Of a stretch of 64,000 nucleotides of DNA, positions 46,517 through 55,069 are shown piece by piece. Location of the stretch: assembly GCA_947581865.1 (NCBI GenBank), contig CANPWA010000002.1, positions 62,001 to 126,000 on the forward strand, read 5' to 3'. The first letter of the stretch is position 1. Each line of letters begins with the position of its first letter. The DNA is from an uncultured Acetatifactor sp. Lineage in GTDB: Bacteria > Bacillota > Clostridia > Lachnospirales > Lachnospiraceae. Under the pieces are notes generated by a model. It saw only the letters and a program-made list of their open reading frames with translations. It was not told where the DNA came from and did not search any database. A program made the translations under genes and the position numbers.

Positions 46517-47194
46517 ATGGATCATACTCCTTTATGGATTTCGCTGAAGGTGGCGGGCTGTGCCACGGTGTTCACCTTCTTCCTGGGGCTTTTTGCGGCG
46601 AGACTGGTCACCGGCATGAAAAAGGGAAAGGGGCTGCTGGACGGTCTGTTTTCCCTGCCCATGGTGCTGCCGCCTACGGTGGTGGGGTTTTTCCTGCTGG
46701 TGCTGTTTGGCAGAAATGCGGCGCCGGGAAAGTTTTTAGAGCGTTTTGGGTGGAGTTTCCTCTTTACCTGGCAGGGGGCGGTCCTGGCGGCGGTGGCAGT
46801 GTCTTTTCCCCTGATGTACAGGGCGTCGCGGGGAGCTCTGGAGCAGGTGGAGGTCAGTCTGCTCCATGCCGCGAGGACGCTGGGAATGTCCGAGACGGAA
46901 ATTTTTTGGCGGGTACAGGTCCCGGCGGCACGCCCCGGCATTCTGGCGGGAACGATCCTTTCCTTTGCCAGAGCGATGGGGGAATTCGGCGCGACCATTA
47001 TGGTCGCAGGCAATATTCCGGGCAGGACGCAGACCATGTCCGTTGCGGTCTACACCGCCATGCAGAGCGGCAACCGGGCGCTGGCCTATCGGTGGGCGGC
47101 AGTGATCCTTGCAGTCTCCTTCCTCTCCGTCTTCCTGATGAATCTTGCGCTGAAACCCAAAAAACATGACGCTTCCAAAGAGGAGGTGCGGTAA
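46517..47194 (+). CDS. modB: Molybdate ABC transporter, permease ModB
   Basis: 225 residues, about five or six membrane helices, with the ModB permease signature LHAARTLGMSETEIFWRVQVPAARPGIL (EAA loop, about residue 115) and SFARAMGEFGATIMVAGNIPG. ATG 46517 is taken; longer in-frame starts lie inside modA and lack ribosome binding sites. The stop TAA overlaps the modC start (TAATG), so translation is coupled. Confidence 0.95.
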   Translation: MDHTPLWISLKVAGCATVFTFFLGLFAARLVTGMKKGKGLLDGLFSLPMVLPPTVVGFFLLVLFGRNAAPGKFLERFGWSFLFTWQGAVLAAVAVSFPLMYRASRGALEQVEVSLLHAARTLGMSETEIFWRVQVPAARPGILAGTILSFARAMGEFGATIMVAGNIPGRTQTMSVAVYTAMQSGNRALAYRWAAVILAVSFLSVFLMNLALKPKKHDASKEEVR

Positions 47195-48321
47195 TGTCGC
47201 TGTATGTGGATATTGAGAAAACCTACGGGGACTTTGCGCTGAAGGTCTCCTTTGAGACGGAGGATGAGGTCTTTGCCATTCTGGGAGCGTCCGGCTGCGG
47301 CAAAAGCCTGACATTGAAATGTATCGCGGGAATCGAAAAGCCTGACAGGGGCGTGATCCGCCTGGACGGGGATGTGCTGTTTGATTCCGGGAGGCGGACA
47401 GACGTGCCTGCGGGGAAACGCAGGATCGGTTATCTGTTTCAGGATCATGCGCTCTTTCCCACGATGACGGTGTTTGAAAACATTCTGTGCGGCGCCCGGG
47501 ACAAGACCGTGGCGCGGGAGTATGTACGGCGGTTCTGTCTGGAGGGGCGGGAGGGGCTGTATCCCGCCCAGCTCTCCGGCGGGCAGAAGCAGAGGACCGC
47601 GCTGGCCCGTATGCTCGCGGCAGGGCCCAGGTATCTGCTGTTGGACGAACCCTTTTCCGGGATGGACGGGCATCTGAAATTGCGGCTGGAACAGGAGCTT
47701 TTGGACGCCATAGAAAGCTGCGGGGGACGCGCCGTGTTTGTCTCCCATGACAGGGAGGAGGTCTGCCGGATGACGGAGCGCATCGCTGTCATGGACGGGG
47801 GGAGGATCGTGGAGATCCGACCTAAGGATGAGCTTTTTTCCTCGCCCCGCACCCTCGCCGCCATCCGGCTGACGGGCTGTGAGAATGTGAGCCGGGTGGA
47901 GAAAAAGGATGGCAGATGGTATGCCCCGGACTGGGGCATGTATCTTAAAGCGCCCTCTCTGACCGGGGAGGATGCCGGGCGGTATCGGTATGCGGCGGTG
48001 CGGGCGCATGACTTTGTGGCAGAGACGGAACCGGAAGGAACCGGATCGGAAGGAACCGGACCGGAAGAAAACAGGATCGGGTGCGAGATCCTCCGGGAGA
48101 TTTCGGAACCCTTTTATGTGACAGTCTGCTGCCGCGGAAGAAAAGTTCCGGGGGCAAAAGAAACGGTTCCTGAGGCAGATTTTCCGGGAACGGGGGAGAC
48201 TGTTCTTACGGCGAGATTTCCCAGAGCAGAGTGGGAGGGGCTTCGCGCCCGGGGAATTTTTACCGGCGGGAGGCTTAAGCTTTACATCCCGGAGGAGAAA
48301 CTGATCTTACTGGAGCGCTGA
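47194..48321 (+). CDS. modC: Molybdate ABC transporter, ATP-binding protein ModC
   Basis: 375 residues. ATPase motifs: Walker A GASGCGKSL (about residue 31), Q-loop YLFQDHALFP, signature [15 protein letters not shown], Walker B LLLDEPFSGMD and switch VSHDREEV. The C-terminal region from about residue 230 is regulatory (MOP/TOBE-like) and contains a low-complexity PEGTGSEGTGPEE insert coded by a short DNA repeat (48027-48069). The ATPase drives molybdate import with ModB. The start overlaps the modB stop. Confidence 0.94.
   Translation: MSLYVDIEKTYGDFALKVSFETEDEVFAILGASGCGKSLTLKCIAGIEKPDRGVIRLDGDVLFDSGRRTDVPAGKRRIGYLFQDHALFPTMTVFENILCGARDKTVAREYVRRFCLEGREGLYPAQLSGGQKQRTALARMLAAGPRYLLLDEPFSGMDGHLKLRLEQELLDAIESCGGRAVFVSHDREEVCRMTERIAVMDGGRIVEIRPKDELFSSPRTLAAIRLTGCENVSRVEKKDGRWYAPDWGMYLKAPSLTGEDAGRYRYAAVRAHDFVAETEPEGTGSEGTGPEENRIGCEILREISEPFYVTVCCRGRKVPGAKETVPEADFPGTGETVLTARFPRAEWEGLRARGIFTGGRLKLYIPEEKLILLER
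48027..48069 (+). repeat. In-frame tandem repeat within modC
   Basis: GGAACCGGAAGGAACCGGATCGGAAGGAACCGGACCGGAA-like sequence consists of imperfect 15-nt units (GGAAGGAACCGGATC), encoding EPEGTGSEGTGPEE. Units in frame allow length variation without frameshift. Confidence 0.75.
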
Positions 48322-48332
48322 GTGATGAAAAG

Positions 48333-49352
48333 ATGCAGGATGAAAGGGTGAAGAATGAAAAGATGCGGGACGATCTTGGAAGAAGGATTGAATATCTCCG
48401 CGTGTCGGTGACGGACAAATGCAATCTGAGATGTCAATATTGTATGCCCCCGGAGGGGGTGGAGCAGATTCCCCACAGGGAGCTGCTCACCCTCGAGGAG
48501 CTCTCCCGGATCATCGCCGTCTGTGCGGAGCTGGGAGTCAGAAGGGTGCGGTTTACCGGCGGAGAGCCTCTGGTGCGCAAAAATTTGGAAAAGCTGGTGG
48601 AGGAGGTGAGCGCCATACAGGGAGTGGAGGAGGTCTTGCTCACCACCAATGGCGTGCTGCTTTCCCAATGTCTGCCCGCACTCCTGCGGGCGGGGCTTTC
48701 GGGGGTGAATATCAGTCTGGACACGCTGAAAGAGAGCGTCTTTCGCGGGCTGACCGGGAGGGACGGGCTGGGGAATGTGCTGCGGGCGATAGAAGAATCC
48801 GCCGCGTCAGGGCTGCGGACAAAGATCAACTGTGTGCCCTGCAGAGAGTGGAACGAGCCGGAGTTGGAGGAGATTGCCGCCCTGGCGGTCAGGCTGCCGG
48901 TGGATGTGCGCTTCATCGAGCTGATGCCCATGGGCTGCGGAAAGCGGTTTCACGGAATCCCCACGGGGGAGGTGCTGGAAAGGCTGGAGGCGGAGTACGG
49001 TCCGGCGCAGCCTCTGCCCGGGGAGCACAAGCGGGGGTACGGACCTGCGGACTATGTCGCGTTTGAGGGGTTTCGCGGCAGGATCGGCTTCATCAGCCCC
49101 ATGTCCCATAAGTTCTGCGGGGAATGCAACCGCATCCGTCTCACGGCGGAGGGGAGGCTGAAACTCTGTTTGCACTATGACAGAGGGCTGGAGTTAAAGC
49201 CTTTTATCCGGGGCGGCGCTGCGGACGAAGAGATTTGCGGGGCGATCCTGGACGCGGTGCGGCAAAAGCCCGGGGAGCATGATTTTGAGCGGGAACTGCG
49301 GGAGCACACAAAAGGGGCGGATGAGAGAAGAATGGTACAGATTGGAGGATGA
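48333..49352 (+). CDS. moaA: GTP 3',8-cyclase MoaA (radical SAM)
   Basis: 339 residues. Radical-SAM cluster CNLRCQYC (about residues 30-37), VRFTGGEPLVRK (SAM site), LSGVNISLDTL, and the C-terminal cluster FCGECNRIRL...LKLC that binds GTP. The protein ends in the conserved Gly-Gly needed for activity (QIGG). It makes the first pterin precursor from GTP. The start is uncertain: ATG 48333 or ATG 48363, since the 5' end contains a 31-nt spaced repeat (ATGAAAAGATGC at 48324 and 48355) and no ideal ribosome binding site. Conservation starts at about LGRRIEYLRVSVTD. Confidence 0.95.
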   Translation: MQDERVKNEKMRDDLGRRIEYLRVSVTDKCNLRCQYCMPPEGVEQIPHRELLTLEELSRIIAVCAELGVRRVRFTGGEPLVRKNLEKLVEEVSAIQGVEEVLLTTNGVLLSQCLPALLRAGLSGVNISLDTLKESVFRGLTGRDGLGNVLRAIEESAASGLRTKINCVPCREWNEPELEEIAALAVRLPVDVRFIELMPMGCGKRFHGIPTGEVLERLEAEYGPAQPLPGEHKRGYGPADYVAFEGFRGRIGFISPMSHKFCGECNRIRLTAEGRLKLCLHYDRGLELKPFIRGGAADEEICGAILDAVRQKPGEHDFERELREHTKGADERRMVQIGG

Positions 49353-49355
49353 CAT

Positions 49356-50282
49356 ATGGGAAAGGTCAGAGCGGTGTGTGTCAGTGAGAAAAAAGGGACG
49401 GGCAAAAAGAATGTGGGCAGCGCGGTCCTGATAGAAAATTTCGGGCTGAAGGGGGACGCCCACGCGGGGAAGTGGCACCGCCAGGTGAGTCTTCTGTCCT
49501 GGGACGCGGTGGAGCGTTTCCGCGCCCGGGGGGCGCAGGTCGGGGACGGCGCCTTCGGGGAAAATCTTTTGGTGGAGGGTTTTGATTTTAAGACCTTTCC
49601 GGTGGGAACCGTTTTTCTCTGCGGCGAGGTGGTGCTGGAGCTCACCCAGATCGGCAAAAAATGCCATTCCGAATGCGAGATCTTCCGTCAGGTGGGGGAC
49701 TGTATCATGCCCAGGGAGGGCGTCTTTGCCCGGGTGCTGCGGGGCGGCGTCATCCGTGTGGGGGATGAGCTTTTGGTGGGGGAGAAACCTTACCGCTTTA
49801 CGGCGGGGATCGTGACGGCGAGCGACAAGGCAAGCCGCGGAGAGCGGGAGGATGCGGGGGGTCCCGCCATCCGGGAGATGATCGAACCTGCCGGATATCA
49901 TGTGCGCAGCCAGAGCATCCTGTCCGACGACGAGGAGGGGCTGTATGCGGAGCTGGTGCGCCTGGCGGACGAGGAGCAGGTGGACGTCATCTTCACTACA
50001 GGCGGCACGGGGCTTTCCCCCCGGGACAATACGCCGGAGGCGACGCTTCGGGCGATGCACAGAAATGTCCCCGGCATCGCGGAGGCCATCCGTGCCCACA
50101 GTATGCAGATCACCCCGAGAGCCATGCTGAGCAGGGCAGTGTGCGGCATGCGGGGGCGGACGCTGATCGTCAATCTGCCCGGCAGCCCCAGGGCGGTGCG
50201 CGAGAGTCTGGAATTTCTCCTGCCCACATTGGAGCACGGGCTGGAGATCCTGCGGGGGGATGCGGGGGAATGCGCGAGATAA
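49356..50282 (+). CDS. MOSC domain - MogA/MoaB fusion
   Basis: 308 residues. Residues 1-145 are a MOSC domain (VLIENFGLKGDAHAGKWHRQVSLLS and GENLLVEG; Cys in QIGKKCHSECEIF), a sulfur-carrier/ligand fold tied to molybdenum cofactor. Residues about 150-308 are a MogA/MoaB adenylyltransferase-like domain (AGIVTASDKASRGEREDAGG, FTTGGTGLSPRDNTPEAT, LPGSPRAV) that binds molybdopterin and activates it with AMP before metal insertion by MoeA. The two are often separate genes. It lies 3 nt after moaA with GGAGG overlapping the moaA stop region. Confidence 0.93.
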   Translation: MGKVRAVCVSEKKGTGKKNVGSAVLIENFGLKGDAHAGKWHRQVSLLSWDAVERFRARGAQVGDGAFGENLLVEGFDFKTFPVGTVFLCGEVVLELTQIGKKCHSECEIFRQVGDCIMPREGVFARVLRGGVIRVGDELLVGEKPYRFTAGIVTASDKASRGEREDAGGPAIREMIEPAGYHVRSQSILSDDEEGLYAELVRLADEEQVDVIFTTGGTGLSPRDNTPEATLRAMHRNVPGIAEAIRAHSMQITPRAMLSRAVCGMRGRTLIVNLPGSPRAVRESLEFLLPTLEHGLEILRGDAGECAR

Positions 50283-50411
50283 TATCATTTGTAAAAAAGA
50301 GGCATTTGGGGAGAACTTTCGGGACGATTTGCCGTCTGTTTTGGTAAAGGACGGTATTCCCGGCGTTTTCCGGACGCCGCCAAAACCGTCCGGAGAAACG
50401 GAGGAAGGGAT

Positions 50412-52193
50412 ATGAAAATGAAAAAAGCGGCTGCATGGATTTTGCTTTTTGCTCTGCTGCTTGCCGGATGCGGCGGGCACGGACCAGTGCCGGGGGAGAA
50501 AGGGACGTTCACACAGATCGGATCGGCAGACGTAAGTTCGGGGGAGGACAGCCGGACCTTAAAGGAAGAGCCCGGCGGGGCAGAAAAGCAGCCCGCGAAC
50601 GAGGTGGTGTCCAGCGGCGGCACGGAGGGCAGCGTGACCCTCACCATCCCCGAGGGATGGGAGTACGAGATCACTGTGAAGGATGACGGAACCCATGACT
50701 GTCTGGGCTATGACGGAATCCGTTTCTGGCCGGAGGGAAAAGAAGGCGCCGTGGGACTGTACTACTATGCCGACGGGTTCGGCGTGTGCGGGACGGGGCT
50801 GGAGGAACATGAGATCACTCTGCCCGGAGGAAGAACGGGGCAGATGGGAACTTATGACCAGCATGAGGTCTGGGACTATATCGTTCTTCTGCCTTTTGCG
50901 GATGAGGAATCCGGGGAAAAACAGTCCGACGGATATACCTATGTGAAGCCTATGATGCAGGTATCCGGCAGCTATGTGGCGCTGGCGGAGGGAATCGAAG
51001 ACTGGTGGAGCGAATATGAGGCGGCGGCGCTGGAGATCCTCGGCTCGGCGAAATTTTCGGAGGACAGGACAAAGGAGGCGACGGATTTTGCCGTGAGACT
51101 CTTTCAGGAAGTCCTCGCCGGGCAGGACAGCGGGGAAAACGTCCTGATCTCTCCCCTGTCCGTGCTGGAGGCGCTGGCGATGACGGCAAACGGCGCCCGG
51201 GGAGAGACCTTGAAACAGATGGAGGAGACCCTCGGGATTCCTATAGAAAGTCTGAACCCCTATCTGGACAGCTATGTGAGCACTCTGCCCCAGGGAGAGA
51301 ACTACAGGCTCCATACGGCGAATGCCATCTGGATGAAGGAGTGTGAGGATTTTACCCTGAACGGAGAGTTTGCGGAGAAAAACAAAAAGTATTATGGGGC
51401 GGATATCCGCCGGCTCCCCTTTGACAATGCGGCGCTGGAGGAGATCAACGGCTGGGTGGGGCAGCAGACGGACGGAATGATCCCCAAGATCCTGGATGTC
51501 ATGCAGGAGGATGCTTTTATGTACCTTGTGGATGCCATTGCCTTTGAAGCGGACTGGCAGGATCAGTACCGGGACGAGGATGTCCGCGACGATGTGTTTA
51601 CGCTGAGGGACGGCACCACGCAGGATGTAAAGCTGATGTACTCCACGGAGCATGATTATCTTCAGGATGAGAATGCACAGGGCTTCATCAAATATTACGC
51701 GGATGGGAAATACGCGTTCGCGGCGCTTCTGCCCGACGAGGGGATCAGCGTGGAAGAGTACATTGCTTCCCTGGACGGTGGCCGCCTCCATGAGATCCTG
51801 GAAAATCCCGTATACGGGGATGTGTACGCGGCCATTCCCGAATACGAGATGGAGTTTGGGGTGAATATGGAAAAAGTTCTTGCGCAGATGGGCATGGAGG
51901 ATGCCTTTGATCCTGAGAAAGCGGATCTGAGCGGCATAGGCGCCTTTGACCCGGACAGCCCGTCGGCGCAGGAGGGGCTGTATCTGGACAGGGTCATTCA
52001 CAAGACCTATATCTCGGTGGACAGGAAAGGCACAAAGGCGGCAGCGGCAACGGCGGTGGAGATGAGAAAGCTCACCGCGGTGATGGAGACGAACACCTAT
52101 TATGTATATCTGAACAGACCGTTTGTCTATCTGCTGATAGACTGTGAAAAAAATCTGCCGGTGTTCATCGGTGTACAAAACAGCATCGACTGA
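50412..52193 (+). CDS. Lipoprotein with C-terminal serpin domain
   Basis: 593 residues. Lipoprotein signal (AWILLFALLLAGCGG, Cys about residue 20), a Ser/Gly/Glu-rich linker, a unique N-terminal domain of about 150 residues (to about 215), then a full serpin fold: FAVRLFQEVLAGQDSGENVLISPLSV, MTANGARGETLKQM, LVDAIAFEADWQ, and the hinge and reactive loop KGTKAAAATAVEMRKLTAV (from about residue 539) followed by LNRPFVYLLID. The hinge alanine run is intact, so it should be inhibitory; P1 is likely near Leu/Lys of MRKL. It is anchored outside the membrane and would inhibit serine proteases. It sits oddly within the Mo gene run, 130 nt after the MOSC fusion. Confidence 0.92.
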   Translation: MKMKKAAAWILLFALLLAGCGGHGPVPGEKGTFTQIGSADVSSGEDSRTLKEEPGGAEKQPANEVVSSGGTEGSVTLTIPEGWEYEITVKDDGTHDCLGYDGIRFWPEGKEGAVGLYYYADGFGVCGTGLEEHEITLPGGRTGQMGTYDQHEVWDYIVLLPFADEESGEKQSDGYTYVKPMMQVSGSYVALAEGIEDWWSEYEAAALEILGSAKFSEDRTKEATDFAVRLFQEVLAGQDSGENVLISPLSVLEALAMTANGARGETLKQMEETLGIPIESLNPYLDSYVSTLPQGENYRLHTANAIWMKECEDFTLNGEFAEKNKKYYGADIRRLPFDNAALEEINGWVGQQTDGMIPKILDVMQEDAFMYLVDAIAFEADWQDQYRDEDVRDDVFTLRDGTTQDVKLMYSTEHDYLQDENAQGFIKYYADGKYAFAALLPDEGISVEEYIASLDGGRLHEILENPVYGDVYAAIPEYEMEFGVNMEKVLAQMGMEDAFDPEKADLSGIGAFDPDSPSAQEGLYLDRVIHKTYISVDRKGTKAAAATAVEMRKLTAVMETNTYYVYLNRPFVYLLIDCEKNLPVFIGVQNSID

Positions 52194-52284
52194 CCGCGGA
52201 CGATGAAGCGCGGATGAGAGCTCTGCGGCGGCGGAAGGTGCCCTTCGGGCGAGCGCATCCGGGAGAAAGAAGAGGGATCGGGAC

Positions 52285-53115
52285 ATGGAACTGCGTGGGG
52301 CAAAAAATGACATGACAATGGAATACACCGCGGATGTGGTGCGCAGCGCGGACCCGGAAGGGACCGCAGCCGTGTCCCGTCTGCTGCTTTCGGAACACCG
52401 CCTGGAGGTGTTCGTGAACGAGAGACTGTTTGCCCGGCTGGTGTGTACGCCTCAGGATTTGGAGCGGCTCGTGATGGGGCGTCTTATCACGGAGCGGGTC
52501 ATCACATCCGCGGAGGAGGTCGGGCGGCTTTACCTGTGTGAGAGCGGGAACCGGGCGAGAGTGTTCCTGAGGGAGGATGTAACGTTTGAGGAGGCGGAGG
52601 CGGAAGAACCCACCTGCTGCACGGACAATCATGTGTACCTGAAAAGGCGGGAGGATCAGATCCTGCCCCGGAAGTCTGTGCCTGTTTTGTGGAGGAAGGA
52701 GTGGATTTTTGCCCTTGCCCGTGCCTTCGCGGAGGATTTAAGCCTCCACAGAAGCACCGGGGGAACCCACAGCTGTCTGCTGGCAGTGGAGGGAAAAGTG
52801 CTGTATGCGGCGGAGGACCTGGGCAGACACAATGCCATGGACAAGGCGGTCGGATATGCCGCCATGGAGGGGATCGACAGAAGCCGCTGCATTCTGTTCA
52901 CCACGGGGCGTGTGCCCACGGACATGGTGAAAAAGGCTGTGGCGGCGGGAATCCCGACGTTGGTCTCCAAGGCGGTGCCTACCGCGGAGGCGGTGGAGAT
53001 GGCAAAAGAGCAGGGGCTGAGTCTTTTGTGCCGGGCGTGGCCGGACAGCTTTGAGGTTTATGCGGGGGAAAACTTTGCGGGGCAGCCCAAAGATCCCGAT
53101 GGGAACATTTCATAA
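52285..53115 (+). CDS. fdhD: Formate dehydrogenase accessory sulfurtransferase FdhD
   Basis: 276 residues. FdhD passes sulfur from a cysteine desulfurase to the bis-MGD cofactor of formate dehydrogenase. Conserved FdhD blocks are present: TPQDLERLVMGRLITERVI, STGGTHSC, AEDLGRHNAMDKAVG, FTTGRVPTDMVKKA and SKAVPTAEAVEMAKE. The mobile loop Cys pair appears as adjacent Cys-Cys (PTCCTDN) rather than the CxxC of E. coli. It precedes the formate dehydrogenase genes by 117 nt. ATG 52285 has AGAAGAGGGA upstream. Confidence 0.95.
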   Translation: MELRGAKNDMTMEYTADVVRSADPEGTAAVSRLLLSEHRLEVFVNERLFARLVCTPQDLERLVMGRLITERVITSAEEVGRLYLCESGNRARVFLREDVTFEEAEAEEPTCCTDNHVYLKRREDQILPRKSVPVLWRKEWIFALARAFAEDLSLHRSTGGTHSCLLAVEGKVLYAAEDLGRHNAMDKAVGYAAMEGIDRSRCILFTTGRVPTDMVKKAVAAGIPTLVSKAVPTAEAVEMAKEQGLSLLCRAWPDSFEVYAGENFAGQPKDPDGNIS

Positions 53116-53143
53116 TTTTGACTCGATGAATTTCATATTTTTG

Positions 53144-53172
53144 TTGTTTTAGTACCTTGGTTATAGTATGAT
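53144..53172 (+). promoter_or_regulatory. Putative promoter of the formate dehydrogenase genes
   Basis: TTGTTT at 53144-53149, a 17-nt spacer and TATGAT at 53167-53172, about 60 nt upstream of the first gene. Confidence 0.55.
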
Positions 53173-53177
53173 GAAAT

Positions 53178-53205
53178 AAAACGGGAAAATCCTGAGGATC
53201 GTTTT
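53178..53205 (+). promoter_or_regulatory. Leader hairpin before the formate dehydrogenase genes
   Basis: AAAACG (53178-53183) pairs with CGTTTT (53200-53205), and inside ATCC (53189-53192) pairs with GGAT (53196-53199) around TGA. It lies between the putative promoter and the ribosome binding site. There is no T-run. Confidence 0.45.
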
Positions 53206-53232
53206 GCATTTCTGTCTGTAAGGGAGGTTTTC

Positions 53233-55068
53233 ATGTACAAAGAGAAGGTATTACACAAAAATGAGATGAACGAGAAGACGACAAAGTTTCTTGACAAGTT
53301 TGTGAAGCGCGTCAAGGCGAACCCGCCCGGGGTATGTCCCATCGCGGTGCAGCTTGCGTTTCTGCAGAGTTCAAGGAGCCAGACCTGCGGCAAGTGCGTT
53401 CCCTGCCGGGACGGGCTTGAGCAGGTGGAGAACATGATGAGACAGATCTTAGAGGGCAGTGCCGACATGCAGACCTTTGACGACATGGTTGAGCTTGCCC
53501 GGATGATTCAGGACACGGCGGACTGTGCCATCGGATATGAGGCGGCGAATATCGTCCTCCAGAGTGTGGAGCTGTTCCACGACGAGTATATGAGCCATAT
53601 CCGCGACCACAGATGCCAGAAGGAGATCGGGCAGAAGGTTCCCTGTATCTCTTATTGTCCTGCCAATGTAGACATTCCCGGATACATAGCCCTGATCGGC
53701 GAACACAGATACGCGGACGCCATCAATCTGATCAGGCATGACAATCCGTTTCCCACGGCATGCGCATTTATCTGCGAACATCCCTGTGAAGAAAAGTGCA
53801 GAAGGGATCTGATAGACAGCCCTGTGAATATAAGAGGGCTGAAAAAGTTTGCCGTGGACCAGATCGCTGCAGACCAGGTGAAGGTGCCCGAGTGCAATGT
53901 CTCCACGGGCAAGAAGGTGGCGATCGTGGGAGGCGGTCCCTCCGGGCTGACCACGGCGTATTTCCTCTCCCTGATGGGGCACAAGGTCGTGGTGTTTGAG
54001 GAGAGGGAAGCCCTGGGAGGTATGCTGCGCTATGGCATCCCCAATTACAGATTGCCCAAGGAGAGGCTGGACGAGGACATCCGCGCGGTACTCTCCACGG
54101 GCAATATCGAGGTGCGCTTAAACACCGCGGTGGGCAGGGATGTGACGATGGAGGAGCTGCTTTCAGAGTACCATGCGGTCTATATCGCCATCGGCGCCCA
54201 GGTGGGCAAATCCGTGAAGGTGGAAGGCATAGACAGCAACGGCGCATATTCTGCGGTGGATATGCTGGGGGAGATCGGACGGGGCAATATTCCCGATTAT
54301 ACCGGCAAGCGTGTGGTCGTGGTGGGCGGCGGAAATGTGGCCATGGACTGCGCCCGTTCCGCGATCCGATGCAACGCGAAGGAGGTCACGGTCATCTATC
54401 GCAGAAGACAGGTGGATATGACGGCGCTGCCTTCCGAGATTCAGGGAGCCATCGAGGAAGGCGTGGAGCTTCTGACGCTGAATGCGCCCGTGCGCATCAA
54501 GGCGGATGAAAACGGCAATGTGTGCGCTTTTGTGGCACAGCCCCAGATGGTGCATCTGTATGACAAGCAGGGGAAACCCTCCGCAGTCAAGGCGAACAAG
54601 GAGGAGATTGAGATTCCCTGTGAGATCGTGCTCATGGCGATCGGTCAGGACATCGTCTCGGAGCCCTTTGAGAAATACAGTGTAAATCCCCACAGAAAGA
54701 CCTTCGAGACGGAGGCGACCACCCGCCTGAAGGGGTACGACAAGATTTTTGCGGGCGGCGACTGTGTGTTCGGCCCTGCCACCGTCATCAAAGCCATCGG
54801 CGCAGGCAAGATCGCCGCGATCAACATTGACGAATATCTGGGATACCATCACAAATATCTGGATGATATCAGGATCCCCGAGCCCCGGGAGAACAACAGA
54901 AATCACTACGGCAGAGTGCATATGACGGACCGCTCGGCGCGGGAGAGAAAGAAGAACTTTGAGCCTGTGGAGAACGGCATGTCCTATGACGAGGCGATGC
55001 AGGAGTGCGGCAAGTGTTTAAGATGCGACCATTTCGGCTGTGGAGTAGTGGAAGGAGGCAGGGAATAA
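53233..55068 (+). CDS. NuoF-type FeS / GltD-like FAD-NAD(P) oxidoreductase subunit
   Basis: 611 residues. The N-terminal segment has the NuoF 4Fe-4S site (TCGKCVPCRDG with C52, C55, C58 and distal C98) but not the FMN/NADH domain of NuoF. From about residue 125 it is a GltD/NfnB-like flavoprotein: Cys-rich FeS segment (CISYCPANVDIPGYI, FICEHPCEEKC), FAD site VAIVGGGPSGLTTAYFLS (about residue 228), second Rossmann site VVVVGGGNVAMDCARSA, and the C-terminal FAD motif IFAGGDCVFGPATVI. It should pass electrons between NAD(P)H and the formate dehydrogenase alpha subunit encoded 1 nt downstream. Which nicotinamide is used is not clear. GGGAGG ribosome binding site. Confidence 0.9.
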   Translation: MYKEKVLHKNEMNEKTTKFLDKFVKRVKANPPGVCPIAVQLAFLQSSRSQTCGKCVPCRDGLEQVENMMRQILEGSADMQTFDDMVELARMIQDTADCAIGYEAANIVLQSVELFHDEYMSHIRDHRCQKEIGQKVPCISYCPANVDIPGYIALIGEHRYADAINLIRHDNPFPTACAFICEHPCEEKCRRDLIDSPVNIRGLKKFAVDQIAADQVKVPECNVSTGKKVAIVGGGPSGLTTAYFLSLMGHKVVVFEEREALGGMLRYGIPNYRLPKERLDEDIRAVLSTGNIEVRLNTAVGRDVTMEELLSEYHAVYIAIGAQVGKSVKVEGIDSNGAYSAVDMLGEIGRGNIPDYTGKRVVVVGGGNVAMDCARSAIRCNAKEVTVIYRRRQVDMTALPSEIQGAIEEGVELLTLNAPVRIKADENGNVCAFVAQPQMVHLYDKQGKPSAVKANKEEIEIPCEIVLMAIGQDIVSEPFEKYSVNPHRKTFETEATTRLKGYDKIFAGGDCVFGPATVIKAIGAGKIAAINIDEYLGYHHKYLDDIRIPEPRENNRNHYGRVHMTDRSARERKKNFEPVENGMSYDEAMQECGKCLRCDHFGCGVVEGGRE

Positions 55069-55069
55069 T

